Below, piece by piece: positions 8,240-17,396 of a stretch of 64,000 nucleotides of DNA (the first letter of the stretch is position 1; the number at the start of each line of letters is the position of its first letter). This stretch comes from Variovorax sp. ZS18.2.2 (lineage in GTDB: Bacteria > Pseudomonadota > Gammaproteobacteria > Burkholderiales > Burkholderiaceae_C). The stretch is taken from contig NZ_JANLNM010000002.1 in NCBI RefSeq assembly GCF_024701975.1, forward strand, positions 310,001 through 374,000, in the 5' to 3' direction. The notes beneath the pieces are model-generated. The model worked only from the letters and a program-made list of their open reading frames with translations, did not search any database and was not told where the DNA came from. A program made the position numbers and the translations under genes.

Positions 8240-9002
8240 TGTCTGGCCCAAAAATCAAAGAATAGGTTTCCGTGACAATGGAATTTCCGAAAAGTCGCCA
8301 GTTATAAGCATAGCTGCCCGAGAAACCCCAAACTGAAACTAATGAAAAACCACCGAGAAAAAAGAGTATCCACCATCGGGGAGAAGCGTAGCCGTAGTGA
8401 ATCGCTATAACTCCTGCCGCAATTCCAGCCAAGCACATCCAGAATAAACATGCGGATGCCAAGGCGACTGATCGGTGCAGCGTATATTTGTTTTGATAAT
8501 TGGAAACCAGTGATTGGCTGAAATTTCGAGCGAGATAGCTTTTTGCAAGGGGAAAAAATTGACCCCAAGTTAGTGGAGTCTTGTCGTGAGAGAACTTTTC
8601 TTGAACCGCATTGAAGAGCGGTGTCAGATTGAGGTCATGGGAGTTTTCGTACTTCGGAATTCTGAAAATGAGAGATCTGATTGTTCTCTGAAACGCACTT
8701 TTGACATTCTTCTCGCTGGCGCCCCCCGATCTGGCCGTCCATTGTAAAATATGGCCGAGAAAATAGGTGATTATTAAGCTTGGAAGTGCAATTCCAATGC
8801 CTGTCTTTACGCTAATCGACTCTATGATCAAGGATGCATTGTTGGATGTGAGATGCGGGAAAAAGTTAGAGGACAAGACGGGTGCGAGTTGCCCCATAGA
8901 AACCCACCACATGACCAGAAAAACAAGAGCGATAATCCCGGGCAATATGATTCCAAAGAATTCGTACCCAAGATTTGTCAATTTGGCGAGTAGTTGTTCC
9001 AT
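8220..9002 (-). CDS. Four-helix membrane protein of unknown family in the AT-rich island
   Basis: 260-residue protein that I do not recognise. Four membrane helices are clear at about residues 15-37, 66-88, 178-202 and 210-228. Between helices 2 and 3 lies a soluble loop of about 90 residues containing KSAFQRTIRSLIF and TPLTWGQFFPLAKSYLARN. The N-terminus (MEQLLAKLTNLGYEF) is short, and a 30-residue tail follows helix 4. It is the first gene of the AT-rich pair, 39 bases after the glnS stop and without an obvious Shine-Dalgarno sequence, so it may depend on read-through from glnS. Its 3' end overlaps the exonuclease start. A membrane sensor or effector for the nuclease is one possible reading. 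Confidence 0.75.
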   Translation of the reverse strand: MEQLLAKLTNLGYEFFGIILPGIIALVFLVMWWVSMGQLAPVLSSNFFPHLTSNNASLIIESISVKTGIGIALPSLIITYFLGHILQWTARSGGASEKNVKSAFQRTIRSLIFRIPKYENSHDLNLTPLFNAVQEKFSHDKTPLTWGQFFPLAKSYLARNFSQSLVSNYQNKYTLHRSVALASACLFWMCLAGIAAGVIAIHYGYASPRWWILFFLGGFSLVSVWGFSGSYAYNWRLFGNSIVTETYSLIFGPDNDQSKP

Positions 9003-9041
9003 GGAATTGAGGGTTGGTTAATTAAATTTCGAAATCTTGAT

Positions 9042-10856
<1,815 letters not shown>

Positions 10857-11003
10857 TGCTTCATTCTAGAGGCGACCCCCTGTGGGTTACCTTTGGCAAC
10901 GTTCTTCACAATGGCCGGTGCACCCCGTTTGCAATTGCCGCGTTCAATACACACATGGGCGGTCCAGACCCGGACGCAGCCCCCGAAACAAGGAGTCAAC
11001 ATC

Positions 11004-11360
11004 ATGAGCCTCACACGTTCCACCTTCTTCAAATGGGCTGCCGCGGGCGTCGTGGCAGCCGGTGCATTGTTTGCAGCCACCTCGGCCAGCGCGCGCAGCG
11101 ACGTGAGCTGGTCGATCGGTGTCGGCGTGCCGGGCGTGGCGGTCGGCGTGGGCGGTCCCGCCTACTACCCGGCCCCGGTCTACGCGCCGCCGGCCCCGGT
11201 TTACTACGCACCGCCGCCGGTTTATTACCGTCCGCCGCCGCCCGTGTATTACCGTCCGGCCCCGGTGTATTACGGCCCGCCGGCCTACTACGGTCCCCGC
11301 TACTACGGCGGTGGGTACTACCGTGGTGGCTACGGTCACCGTCATGGTCACTGGCGCTAA
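11004..11360 (+). CDS. Small exported Tyr/Pro-rich repeat protein
   Basis: 118-residue secreted protein. A signal peptide (about residues 1-31, ending TSASARS) is followed by a glycine/valine-rich segment. The rest is a low-complexity region of short Tyr-Pro units (PVYYAPPP, PVYYRPPP, PVYYGPP) and a Gly/Tyr/His-rich tail ending GHRHGHWR. Such proteins are common and uncharacterised in this bacterial group; they may be envelope or matrix components. The start is fixed by AGGAG at 10991-10995, 8 bases before the ATG. A strong hairpin terminator follows, so it is monocistronic. Longer overlapping frames on this strand are shadows of glnS. Confidence 0.75.
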   Translation: MSLTRSTFFKWAAAGVVAAGALFAATSASARSDVSWSIGVGVPGVAVGVGGPAYYPAPVYAPPAPVYYAPPPVYYRPPPPVYYRPAPVYYGPPAYYGPRYYGGGYYRGGYGHRHGHWR

Positions 11361-11386
11361 ACAGCCACACGATTCGTGACTGAATG

Positions 11387-11419
11387 AAAAAAGCCGGCCC
11401 CGCAAGGGCCGGCTTTTTC
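11387..11419 (+). terminator. Rho-independent terminator after the Tyr/Pro-rich gene
   Basis: Stem AAGCCGGCCC / GGGCCGGCTT with a 5-base loop (CGCAA), followed by TTTTTCTT and preceded by AAAAAA. It is 27 bases after the stop codon and is one of only two clear intrinsic terminators in the window. Confidence 0.92.
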
Positions 11420-11515
11420 TTGGACGCCCGGACGCGCATCCAGCGGCCGTAAAAAATCAATCAGATCAACGGTTTGCCCGAGGGCGCCGGCCCCGCGCGA
11501 GCTACATTGCCGCCC

Positions 11516-13408
11516 ATGAGCACACAGGGCGTCACTTCCTCCCCCGCATCGAACGACGTGCCCGCGAGCGCAGCCGCCCCGCACGGCCCCGGGGATTCCC
11601 ACGCCCAGCTGGTGCGCGAGCGCCTGTTGCGCCGCATGTTCGTGATGGGCCCGCCCACGGTGTTGACGGCGCTGGCGTCCGCCATTGCGATGGCGGGCGT
11701 GTTCTTCTGGATGACGCGCGGCCCCGGCGCGTTGATGTGGGGTGCCGTGATCTGCACGCTGCTGTGCCTGCGGCTGGTGTTCATGCGCTGGAACGCGCGC
11801 CTCTACCCGGAGCCGGAATTCACGCTGCGCCAGCCCGACGGCGCGTGGCGTTTCATGGGGCCGCTGGCTGCCTACATGTCGATATGGACGCTGGCGCCCT
11901 GGGCGCTCATGCCGCCGGGCACGGAATCGCCCACGCGCATCCTGATCCTGCTCTTGGGCATGTTCGCCGTGCTGATGGGCTCGGTGCCGGTGATCGCCAC
12001 CTGGCGCGCCATGGTTCCCGTGGTCACCATTCCGCTCACGCTGGGCGTGGTGACGCGCTTCGCCTGGATGGGCGGCACCGACGGCTGGTTCACCTGCGTG
12101 GTCGGCCTGCTGTTCGGCGGCTCGATGGCGCGCTTCGCGCTGTCGCAGCACCAGCTCATCCGGCGCAGCCTGTCCGACCAGATCGACAAGGAACTGCTGA
12201 GCGAGCAGCTGCTGCGCCAGTCGTTCGAGCTGCAGCGGCTCAACCGCGAGCGCAGCCGGTTTTTTGCCTCGGCCAGCCACGACCTGCGCCAGCCTGTGCA
12301 TGCGCTGGCGCTGTTCTCGCGCTCGCTGGAGCGCGACCTGGCGGACCACCCGCTGGCCCCGGTGGCAAGCCGCGTGGTGCAGGCGACCGACGCGGTGAGC
12401 GGCCTGCTCAACGCGATGCTGGACATCTCCAAGATCGATGCGGGCACGGTGGTGCCCCAGCCCGTGGAGATGGCGGTGGACCCGCTGTTCCTGCGGCTGT
12501 CGCAGATCTTCGAGTCACGGACCCAGCAGGCGGGCCTGACGCTGCGTTTCCACACCGCGCCCGAATGGCTGCAGACCGATGGCGACCTGCTGCTGCGCGT
12601 GCTGACCAACTTTGTCGACAACGCCCTCAAGTACACGCCGCGCGGCGGCATCCTGGTGAGCGCGCGGCCACGCGGCGAGCGCCTGCGTCTGGCGGTGTGG
12701 GACACGGGCCTGGGCATCGCGCCCGAGCATCTGCCGCATGTGTTCGACGAGTTCTATCAGGTGGACAACCCGCAGCGCGATGTCGCGCGCGGCCTGGGCA
12801 TCGGGCTGGCCATCGTCAAGCGCCTGGTGGACCTGCTGGGCGGAGAGATCGGCGTGCGTTCGCGGCTGGGCCGCGGCAGCGTGTTCTGGGTCGATCTGCC
12901 GCGTCGCCTTCACGCCCCCGCAGCCTTGGCCGTCGCACCCGCGGCCGTGCCCGATCCCGCCCATGCCGACATCACCGAATTGCCGCTGGTGCCGCCGCGC
13001 GTGCTGCTGCTCGACGACGAGCAGCCGGTGGGCGAGGCGGTGCGCATGTGGCTCGCGCCTTACTGCGAGCGCATCGAAATCACCTGCCGGCTGGCCGATG
13101 CCTCCGCGCAAGTGCGGGCGACGCCGGACGGCTTCGATGCCTTCATCGTCGACTTCCGGCTGGCGGATCCGCAGGACGGCATCGAGGCGACCGCGCAGCT
13201 GCGCCAGCTGGCCGGCCGTCGCGTGCCTACGGTGCTGGTCACGGGCGACACCGATCCCGAGCGTGTGCGCGCCGCCTACGCCAGCGGGTTGGTCGTGATG
13301 TTCAAGCCGGTCCAGCCGGAGGCGCTGCTGCGCACGCTGCACCAGATCATTCGCAGTGAGCAGGCAGATCTCACATCGCGCGAAACAGGTGTGCGTAGAG
13401 CCGGCTGA
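11516..13408 (+). CDS. Hybrid sensor histidine kinase with C-terminal receiver domain
   Basis: 630-residue inner-membrane kinase. Residues about 45-210 hold around six membrane helices forming the sensor. The dimerisation H-box FASASHDLRQPVHAL gives phosphoacceptor H255. The ATPase region shows NALKYTPRGGILV, DTGLGIAPEHLPHVFDEFYQ and GLGIGLAIVKRLV. A receiver domain (about residues 500-620) starts VLLLDDEQPVGEAVR and has acceptor D546 (AFIVDFRLADP). Start 11516 (MSTQGVTSSPAS) is chosen over a longer frame to 11474. The 3' end overlaps the convergent LytTR regulator gene by 38 bases, so high expression of one could interfere with the other. With no output domain, signalling probably passes by phosphorelay or the receiver tunes the kinase. 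Confidence 0.9.
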   Translation: MSTQGVTSSPASNDVPASAAAPHGPGDSHAQLVRERLLRRMFVMGPPTVLTALASAIAMAGVFFWMTRGPGALMWGAVICTLLCLRLVFMRWNARLYPEPEFTLRQPDGAWRFMGPLAAYMSIWTLAPWALMPPGTESPTRILILLLGMFAVLMGSVPVIATWRAMVPVVTIPLTLGVVTRFAWMGGTDGWFTCVVGLLFGGSMARFALSQHQLIRRSLSDQIDKELLSEQLLRQSFELQRLNRERSRFFASASHDLRQPVHALALFSRSLERDLADHPLAPVASRVVQATDAVSGLLNAMLDISKIDAGTVVPQPVEMAVDPLFLRLSQIFESRTQQAGLTLRFHTAPEWLQTDGDLLLRVLTNFVDNALKYTPRGGILVSARPRGERLRLAVWDTGLGIAPEHLPHVFDEFYQVDNPQRDVARGLGIGLAIVKRLVDLLGGEIGVRSRLGRGSVFWVDLPRRLHAPAALAVAPAAVPDPAHADITELPLVPPRVLLLDDEQPVGEAVRMWLAPYCERIEITCRLADASAQVRATPDGFDAFIVDFRLADPQDGIEATAQLRQLAGRRVPTVLVTGDTDPERVRAAYASGLVVMFKPVQPEALLRTLHQIIRSEQADLTSRETGVRRAG

Positions 13409-14243
13409 CCGGGATCTTCTCGGCCCGGCCGCGCAGCGTGAGGTGCAGCTTGCCGGCTTCGTCGCGGTGTACCGACTCGATGGCCGCACTGCGCACAACC
13501 ACCGCGCGGTGCACCTGCCAGAAGGTGTCGGTGTCGAGCTGGCTCAGCAACTGCTTGAGCGGTGTGCGGATCAGGTACTCGTGCGTGGCGGTGAGCACGC
13601 GAAGGTATTTGTCGGCGGCCTCGAAGTACAGCACTTCATCGATGGGCACCATGCGCACCGTGCTGCCGCCGGCGTCGCTCGCGGCAATCATCCGCAGCGG
13701 TGCTGCGGGTGCCGCTGCAGGCAGGGCCGCGCCGGTGCCGGCTGCGGTGAGCACCTGGCGCCATTGCGCGAGGGTTCGTTCGAGCGCTTCGTCATTCGCC
13801 ACAGCGGGGGAGGCCGATGGCGAAGGCTGTTGCTGCTGTGCCGCCAGCGCCTGCTGCAGCCGCGCCACGGTTTTCTGCAGCCGCGCAGGCTGCACGGGCT
13901 TGAGCACGTAGTCGATGGCCTCTGCCTCGAAGGCGCGCGCGGCGTATTCGTCATAAGCGGTGACGAACACCAGTTGCGGCATCGGCGCCTCGTCGGTGGG
14001 CCAGCAGTCGGCCAGTTCGGCGGCGGCGCCGAGGCCGTCCAGGCCGGGCATGCGGATGTCGAAGAACAGCACCTGCGGCAACAGGCGCAGCGCCTCGCGC
14101 ACCGCGCTGCGGCCGTCGCCGGCGGTGGCGACGATCTGCAGTCCGGGCCACGCGGCGGCCAGTTCGGCCTTGAGGGCTTGCGCGAGCAGGGGCTCGTCTT
14201 CGGCGATCAGTGCGGTGGGGTTCATGGTTGTCGTCGTGTTCAT
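13371..14243 (-). CDS. LytTR-family response regulator
   Basis: 290-residue regulator. The receiver domain (residues about 10-130) carries phosphoacceptor D62 in VLFFDIRMPGLDG, preceded by the acidic LIAEDEP pocket. A low-complexity Gln/Ala-rich linker (about 140-185) leads to a LytTR DNA-binding domain (about 190-290) with VLYFEAADKYLRVLT and the C-terminal FWQVHRAVVVRSAAIESV. The start at 14243 overlaps the kinase stop by an ATGA, so the two proteins are made in a coupled way. An internal ATG at 14225 (MNPTALIAEDE) is a possible second start. It is the last gene of a five-gene operon whose other members handle lipid and membrane functions. Confidence 0.9.
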   Translation of the reverse strand: MNTTTTMNPTALIAEDEPLLAQALKAELAAAWPGLQIVATAGDGRSAVREALRLLPQVLFFDIRMPGLDGLGAAAELADCWPTDEAPMPQLVFVTAYDEYAARAFEAEAIDYVLKPVQPARLQKTVARLQQALAAQQQQPSPSASPAVANDEALERTLAQWRQVLTAAGTGAALPAAAPAAPLRMIAASDAGGSTVRMVPIDEVLYFEAADKYLRVLTATHEYLIRTPLKQLLSQLDTDTFWQVHRAVVVRSAAIESVHRDEAGKLHLTLRGRAEKIPVSRLYAHLFRAM

Positions 14244-15337
14244 GAGGCAGCAGCAGTCGTCGGCAGCGGAAAGCTCAGCGTGGCGCAGGTTCCACCGGCC
14301 GGCGCGGCCGCGAGGTGCATTTCGCTTTGCGGGCCGAACACGGTGGCCAGGCGCTCGCGCACCTGTTCGAGCCCGAAGCCGCTGCTGCCGCCTTCCGAGG
14401 GCAACGCCGCATCGAGCCCGACGCCGGTGTCGTTCACTTCGATGACCAGCCGGTCTGCGTTCCGGCGTGCGCGCACGGCGATCTCGCCGCCTTCGACCTT
14501 GGGCTCCAGCCCATGGCGGATGCTGTTTTCCACCAGCGGCTGCAAGAGCAGCGGCGGCACGGGAACGTCGCGGAGGTCCTCGGGCAGATCGAGCGTGTAA
14601 CGCAGGCGCTCGCCCATGCGCACCGACATCAGCTCGAGGTAGTCGCCCAGCCGGTCGAACTCGGCCGAGAGCGGATGCGCCAGCGCGCGCGAGCCGCTCA
14701 GCGTCATGCGCAGGTAGCTGTTGAGGCGGTCGAGCATCGCTACCGCACGCGGCGGGTCGACGGTGATCAGCACGCGCAGGTTCGCGAGCGTGTTGAACAG
14801 CATGTGCGGCTCGAGTTGCGTTTCCAGCAGCTTGAGCCGCGCCTCGGTGGCGTTGCGCTGCGCCAGGTCGATCTGCCTCTGCATGTATTTGCTCTTGCCG
14901 AGGCTGAAGAAGAAGTAGCTGATGGCGATGGCGGACGTGATGGTGATGACCACGGCGGTCGCCAGCTTGTGCCCCGCGTAGTCGAGAAAGTCGAAGGCCG
15001 GTGCGCCGCTCCACGCGTCACCGATCAGGTTGCCGACGACGAAGCCGACGGTCACCCCCACGATCACCAGCGCAACGCCTTTGAAGCCACGCGGCCATTT
15101 GGCGACTTCGCGATGGCCGCTCAGCATGAGCCGGCCCACGTCGATGCTCAGCCAGCTGACAGTTCCGATTGCAAGCGAGTACACGAGGTGCGCAGCCCAA
15201 CTGCCGCCGAACATGAGGGTCAGCGCGCTGGCGATGAAGCAATTGAAGGCTGCGGTGATCAGGCCATGCTGCAGCAGGTCGCGCAGGTTTTCGGATCGGA
15301 ACCTGGGGAGCGTTTCTGCGACCTCGCCTTCGCTCAT
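14240..15337 (-). CDS. LytS/YpdA-type sensor histidine kinase
   Basis: 365-residue inner-membrane kinase of the His_kinase (PF06580) class. Four membrane helices cover about residues 25-62 and 86-146. The phosphoacceptor is H178 in QLEPHMLFNTLANL, matching the family's QxNPHFLFN block. The ATPase domain shows PLLLQPLVENSIRHGLEP and GGSSGFGLEQVRERL. It has no periplasmic sensor domain, so the stimulus is probably sensed in the membrane. Its ATG overlaps the stop of the 2TM gene and its stop overlaps the ATG of the LytTR regulator, both as ATGA, which predicts a fixed ratio of the partners. Confidence 0.9.
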   Translation of the reverse strand: MSEGEVAETLPRFRSENLRDLLQHGLITAAFNCFIASALTLMFGGSWAAHLVYSLAIGTVSWLSIDVGRLMLSGHREVAKWPRGFKGVALVIVGVTVGFVVGNLIGDAWSGAPAFDFLDYAGHKLATAVVITITSAIAISYFFFSLGKSKYMQRQIDLAQRNATEARLKLLETQLEPHMLFNTLANLRVLITVDPPRAVAMLDRLNSYLRMTLSGSRALAHPLSAEFDRLGDYLELMSVRMGERLRYTLDLPEDLRDVPVPPLLLQPLVENSIRHGLEPKVEGGEIAVRARRNADRLVIEVNDTGVGLDAALPSEGGSSGFGLEQVRERLATVFGPQSEMHLAAAPAGGTCATLSFPLPTTAAAS

Positions 15338-15630
15338 CAACGCTCCCCGGCGCCCAGTGCACGGCGCTCGCGCTCCACCAGCCTGTCGTAGAAGCTGCCG
15401 CCCGGCGCGAGGAACCAGACCGCCGCGCCGTGGATGAGGAGGCCCAGGCCCCAGCCCATCAGCGGGTACATCGCCCAGGTGCGGCCGTTGGCAGCCGACA
15501 GGGCGACCAGCCCGAGGTTGACGAGTACGTAGAAGAAGGCGTGGGTGTACCAACCCATCTTGGCGCCGGCGCGGCGGCGGGCGAGCTTTTCGAGGTTGGG
15601 CTGCGAGGGGTTCGAAGGTGTGGGGTTCAT
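15337..15630 (-). CDS. 2TM-domain small membrane protein
   Basis: 97-residue protein with a basic N-terminus (LEKLARRRAGAKMGWYTHAFFY) and two membrane helices at about residues 27-46 and 53-73, the pattern of the 2TM domain. 2TM proteins are often found beside, or fused to, LytS-type kinases and may modulate them. It overlaps the hydroxylase gene upstream (ATGA at 15627-15630) and the kinase gene downstream (ATGA at 15336-15339), so it is embedded in the coupled operon. Confidence 0.8.
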   Translation of the reverse strand: MNPTPSNPSQPNLEKLARRRAGAKMGWYTHAFFYVLVNLGLVALSAANGRTWAMYPLMGWGLGLLIHGAAVWFLAPGGSFYDRLVERERRALGAGER

Positions 15631-16574
15631 GACAACTCCTTGATCTGGACGGGAATGAAATCGGGTGCCGTAGGCGGCGTTGAGGGCCGGACGGCCGCGC
15701 GCTGCCGCAGCTCCTCGGTGGTATCGCCGGGGCCATCCGGCCGCCAGCCCGGCGGCTTGACGAGGTAACCCACGAACGCCCGCACCGAGCGCGCCGAGCG
15801 CAGGTCGCGCAACAGCGCGCGCCAGTGGGTGAACTCGATCTCCAGGATGTTGTGCGAGGTGATCGGGTTCACCAGACCGTAGCGGCACGGCAGGTCGGCA
15901 CGCTCGGGAATGTAGGTGCCGAAGAGCCGGTCGAACACGATCAGCACGCCGCCGTAGTTGCCGTCCAGGTATTCGAGGTTCGAGGCGTGGTGCACGCGGT
16001 GGGCCGAGGGCGTGTTGAGCACCCATTCGAGCGGCCCGAGGCGCGGAATCCAGGTCGCATGAATCCAGAACTGGTAGAGCAGGTTCAGCGCGAGCATCAG
16101 CAGGATCACCTTCGGCGGCATGCCCAGGAGCGGCGCCAGCATGAAGAACAGCAGCGAGCCGGTGAGGCGGCCGGTCCAGCCGAAGCGGTAGGCGGCCGAC
16201 AGGTTCAGCTGGTTCGGCGAATGGTGGATGGCGTGGGTGCACCAGAACCAGCGCACCCGGTGGGCTGCGCGGTGGTACCAGTAGTAGCAGAACTCCTGGC
16301 CGATGAAGCAGGCGACCCAGCCGCTCCAGTGGTCCATCGGCAGGGTGAAGAGGCGGTGGTTCCAGAACCAGTCCATCGCGCCGGTCAGGAAGGCCACCGG
16401 CAGCAGCCAGCGCAGCGGGTATTCGCGCACCAGAAAGTCGAACACCGAGACGCCGGCCGCCTTCCAGTCGTAGCTCGCCCAGCCTTTGCGCCAGGACAGC
16501 ACCAGCGCCTCGAGGATGGAGGCGACCAGCACCACCGTGACGGAGATCTTGAGGAGCAGAAAGAGCACGGTCAT
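15627..16574 (-). CDS. Sterol desaturase/fatty-acid hydroxylase-family membrane enzyme
   Basis: 315-residue integral membrane di-iron oxygenase. Histidine clusters of the family are visible: HRAAH (101-105), HAIHH (114-118) and HRVHH (about 197), with membrane helices on both sides. Such enzymes hydroxylate or desaturate lipids, sterols or carotenoids using oxygen. The substrate here is unknown; a bacterial membrane fatty acid or hopanoid is plausible. It is followed with ATGA overlap by the 2TM gene and preceded at 45 bases by a small membrane-protein gene. Its place in one operon with a LytTR two-component system suggests lipid modification under, or feeding back on, that sensor. Confidence 0.88.
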   Translation of the reverse strand: MTVLFLLLKISVTVVLVASILEALVLSWRKGWASYDWKAAGVSVFDFLVREYPLRWLLPVAFLTGAMDWFWNHRLFTLPMDHWSGWVACFIGQEFCYYWYHRAAHRVRWFWCTHAIHHSPNQLNLSAAYRFGWTGRLTGSLLFFMLAPLLGMPPKVILLMLALNLLYQFWIHATWIPRLGPLEWVLNTPSAHRVHHASNLEYLDGNYGGVLIVFDRLFGTYIPERADLPCRYGLVNPITSHNILEIEFTHWRALLRDLRSARSVRAFVGYLVKPPGWRPDGPGDTTEELRQRAAVRPSTPPTAPDFIPVQIKELS

Positions 16575-16619
16575 GGTGGTTCCTGGCTGGGCTGGAGACG
16601 CGAGGCTGGGGCTCGAATC

Positions 16620-17141
16620 TTAGGCCGGGCGAGCGCCGGTGGCGACAGCATCGGTGGCGATGGCCAGCCTCCACAGGCGCACCGCACGGGCCGCGAAGAT
16701 GCCGCTGAAGGCGCCGTACAGCACAGGAAGGGCGATGGCAAAGCCGGCCTGATGGCGCAGCTCGGGGTGCATGGCCAGCGCCACGCCCACGACATACTTG
16801 GTGAAGAAGATGCCCATCATGAGCGCGAGCGGCACGGCGCTGCCGGCCACGTGGAACTGGCGGTTCGCCGCGTCGTAGCGGGTGGTGGCCGGCAGGGGGC
16901 GCTGCAGCACCAGTGCGATCAGCACCGCCGCTGCCGCCGCCCAGCCAAGGAGGGCGCCCAGCGAATCGCCAAAGGCCGAGATCACGCCGAAGAACGACAG
17001 CCCGCCCATGAGGATGGGCATCAGCGTGACCCGGGTGAGGCTCACGCTGTTCGACAGCAGTTGCTTGGCGCCGAGCCAGACGAGCAGCACGAAGACGGCG
17101 AACACCCACTTGGGTGTGTGAAGAATGATCTGCAGCAGCAT
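16620..17141 (-). CDS. DUF6622-like integral membrane protein
   Basis: 173-residue membrane protein with about five helices, starting MLLQIILHTPKWVFAVFVLLVWLGAKQ. The opening sequence matches an uncharacterised family I know as DUF6622; I am fairly but not fully sure of the name. Start 17141 is preferred to the longer frame ending at 17333 because it gives the family N-terminus, with GGAGAACCACC just upstream. It is the first gene of the operon that continues with the hydroxylase, the 2TM protein, the kinase and the LytTR regulator. Confidence 0.7.
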   Translation of the reverse strand: MLLQIILHTPKWVFAVFVLLVWLGAKQLLSNSVSLTRVTLMPILMGGLSFFGVISAFGDSLGALLGWAAAAAVLIALVLQRPLPATTRYDAANRQFHVAGSAVPLALMMGIFFTKYVVGVALAMHPELRHQAGFAIALPVLYGAFSGIFAARAVRLWRLAIATDAVATGARPA

Positions 17142-17292
17142 GGTGGTTCTCCGGTGAAAGGTATGAGAGTTGTGGGCGGGGAATCGATGGGCGGACTGTG
17201 CCGACGCTCCCTCTCCCCAGCCACCGCCGTGCGACGAAATGCAGGAACACGGCGCGAACCGCATCCGGCCGGCGTGAATCGCAGGCGCCCGG

Positions 17293-17323
17293 CATCGATC
17301 GATGAGCTTTACCGTCGCTTTAC
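17293..17323. promoter_or_regulatory. Palindrome and tandem CTTTAC words in the divergent spacer
   Basis: The 255-base spacer between the lipid/LytTR operon and the RND operon holds a perfect 12-bp palindrome CATCGATCGATG (17293-17304). It is followed by CTTTAC twice, at 17307-17312 and 17318-17323, 11 bp apart (one helical turn). This may be a regulator site for either operon. The spacing does not match the usual LytTR site exactly. Confidence 0.35.
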
Positions 17324-17396
17324 GGCACAGCAAACTGCGGTACTACCATTTGGCGCTGTACTCTAGGCCGCACCTCTGCACCTCCCCACGCATCCC

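Larger units (their letters stand above)
7660..9041. other. AT-rich foreign-looking island between rluE and glnS
   Basis: By eye this stretch is far richer in A and T than everything around it: runs such as aaaaaaacc, tttttt and many AAA/ATT codons. It switches abruptly back to high GC inside 7600-7660 on the left and at the glnS 3' end on the right. It holds exactly two overlapping genes, both on the minus strand and co-directional with glnS and rluE. No integrase, insertion sequence or tRNA lies beside it, so transfer is inferred from composition alone. Confidence 0.75.
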
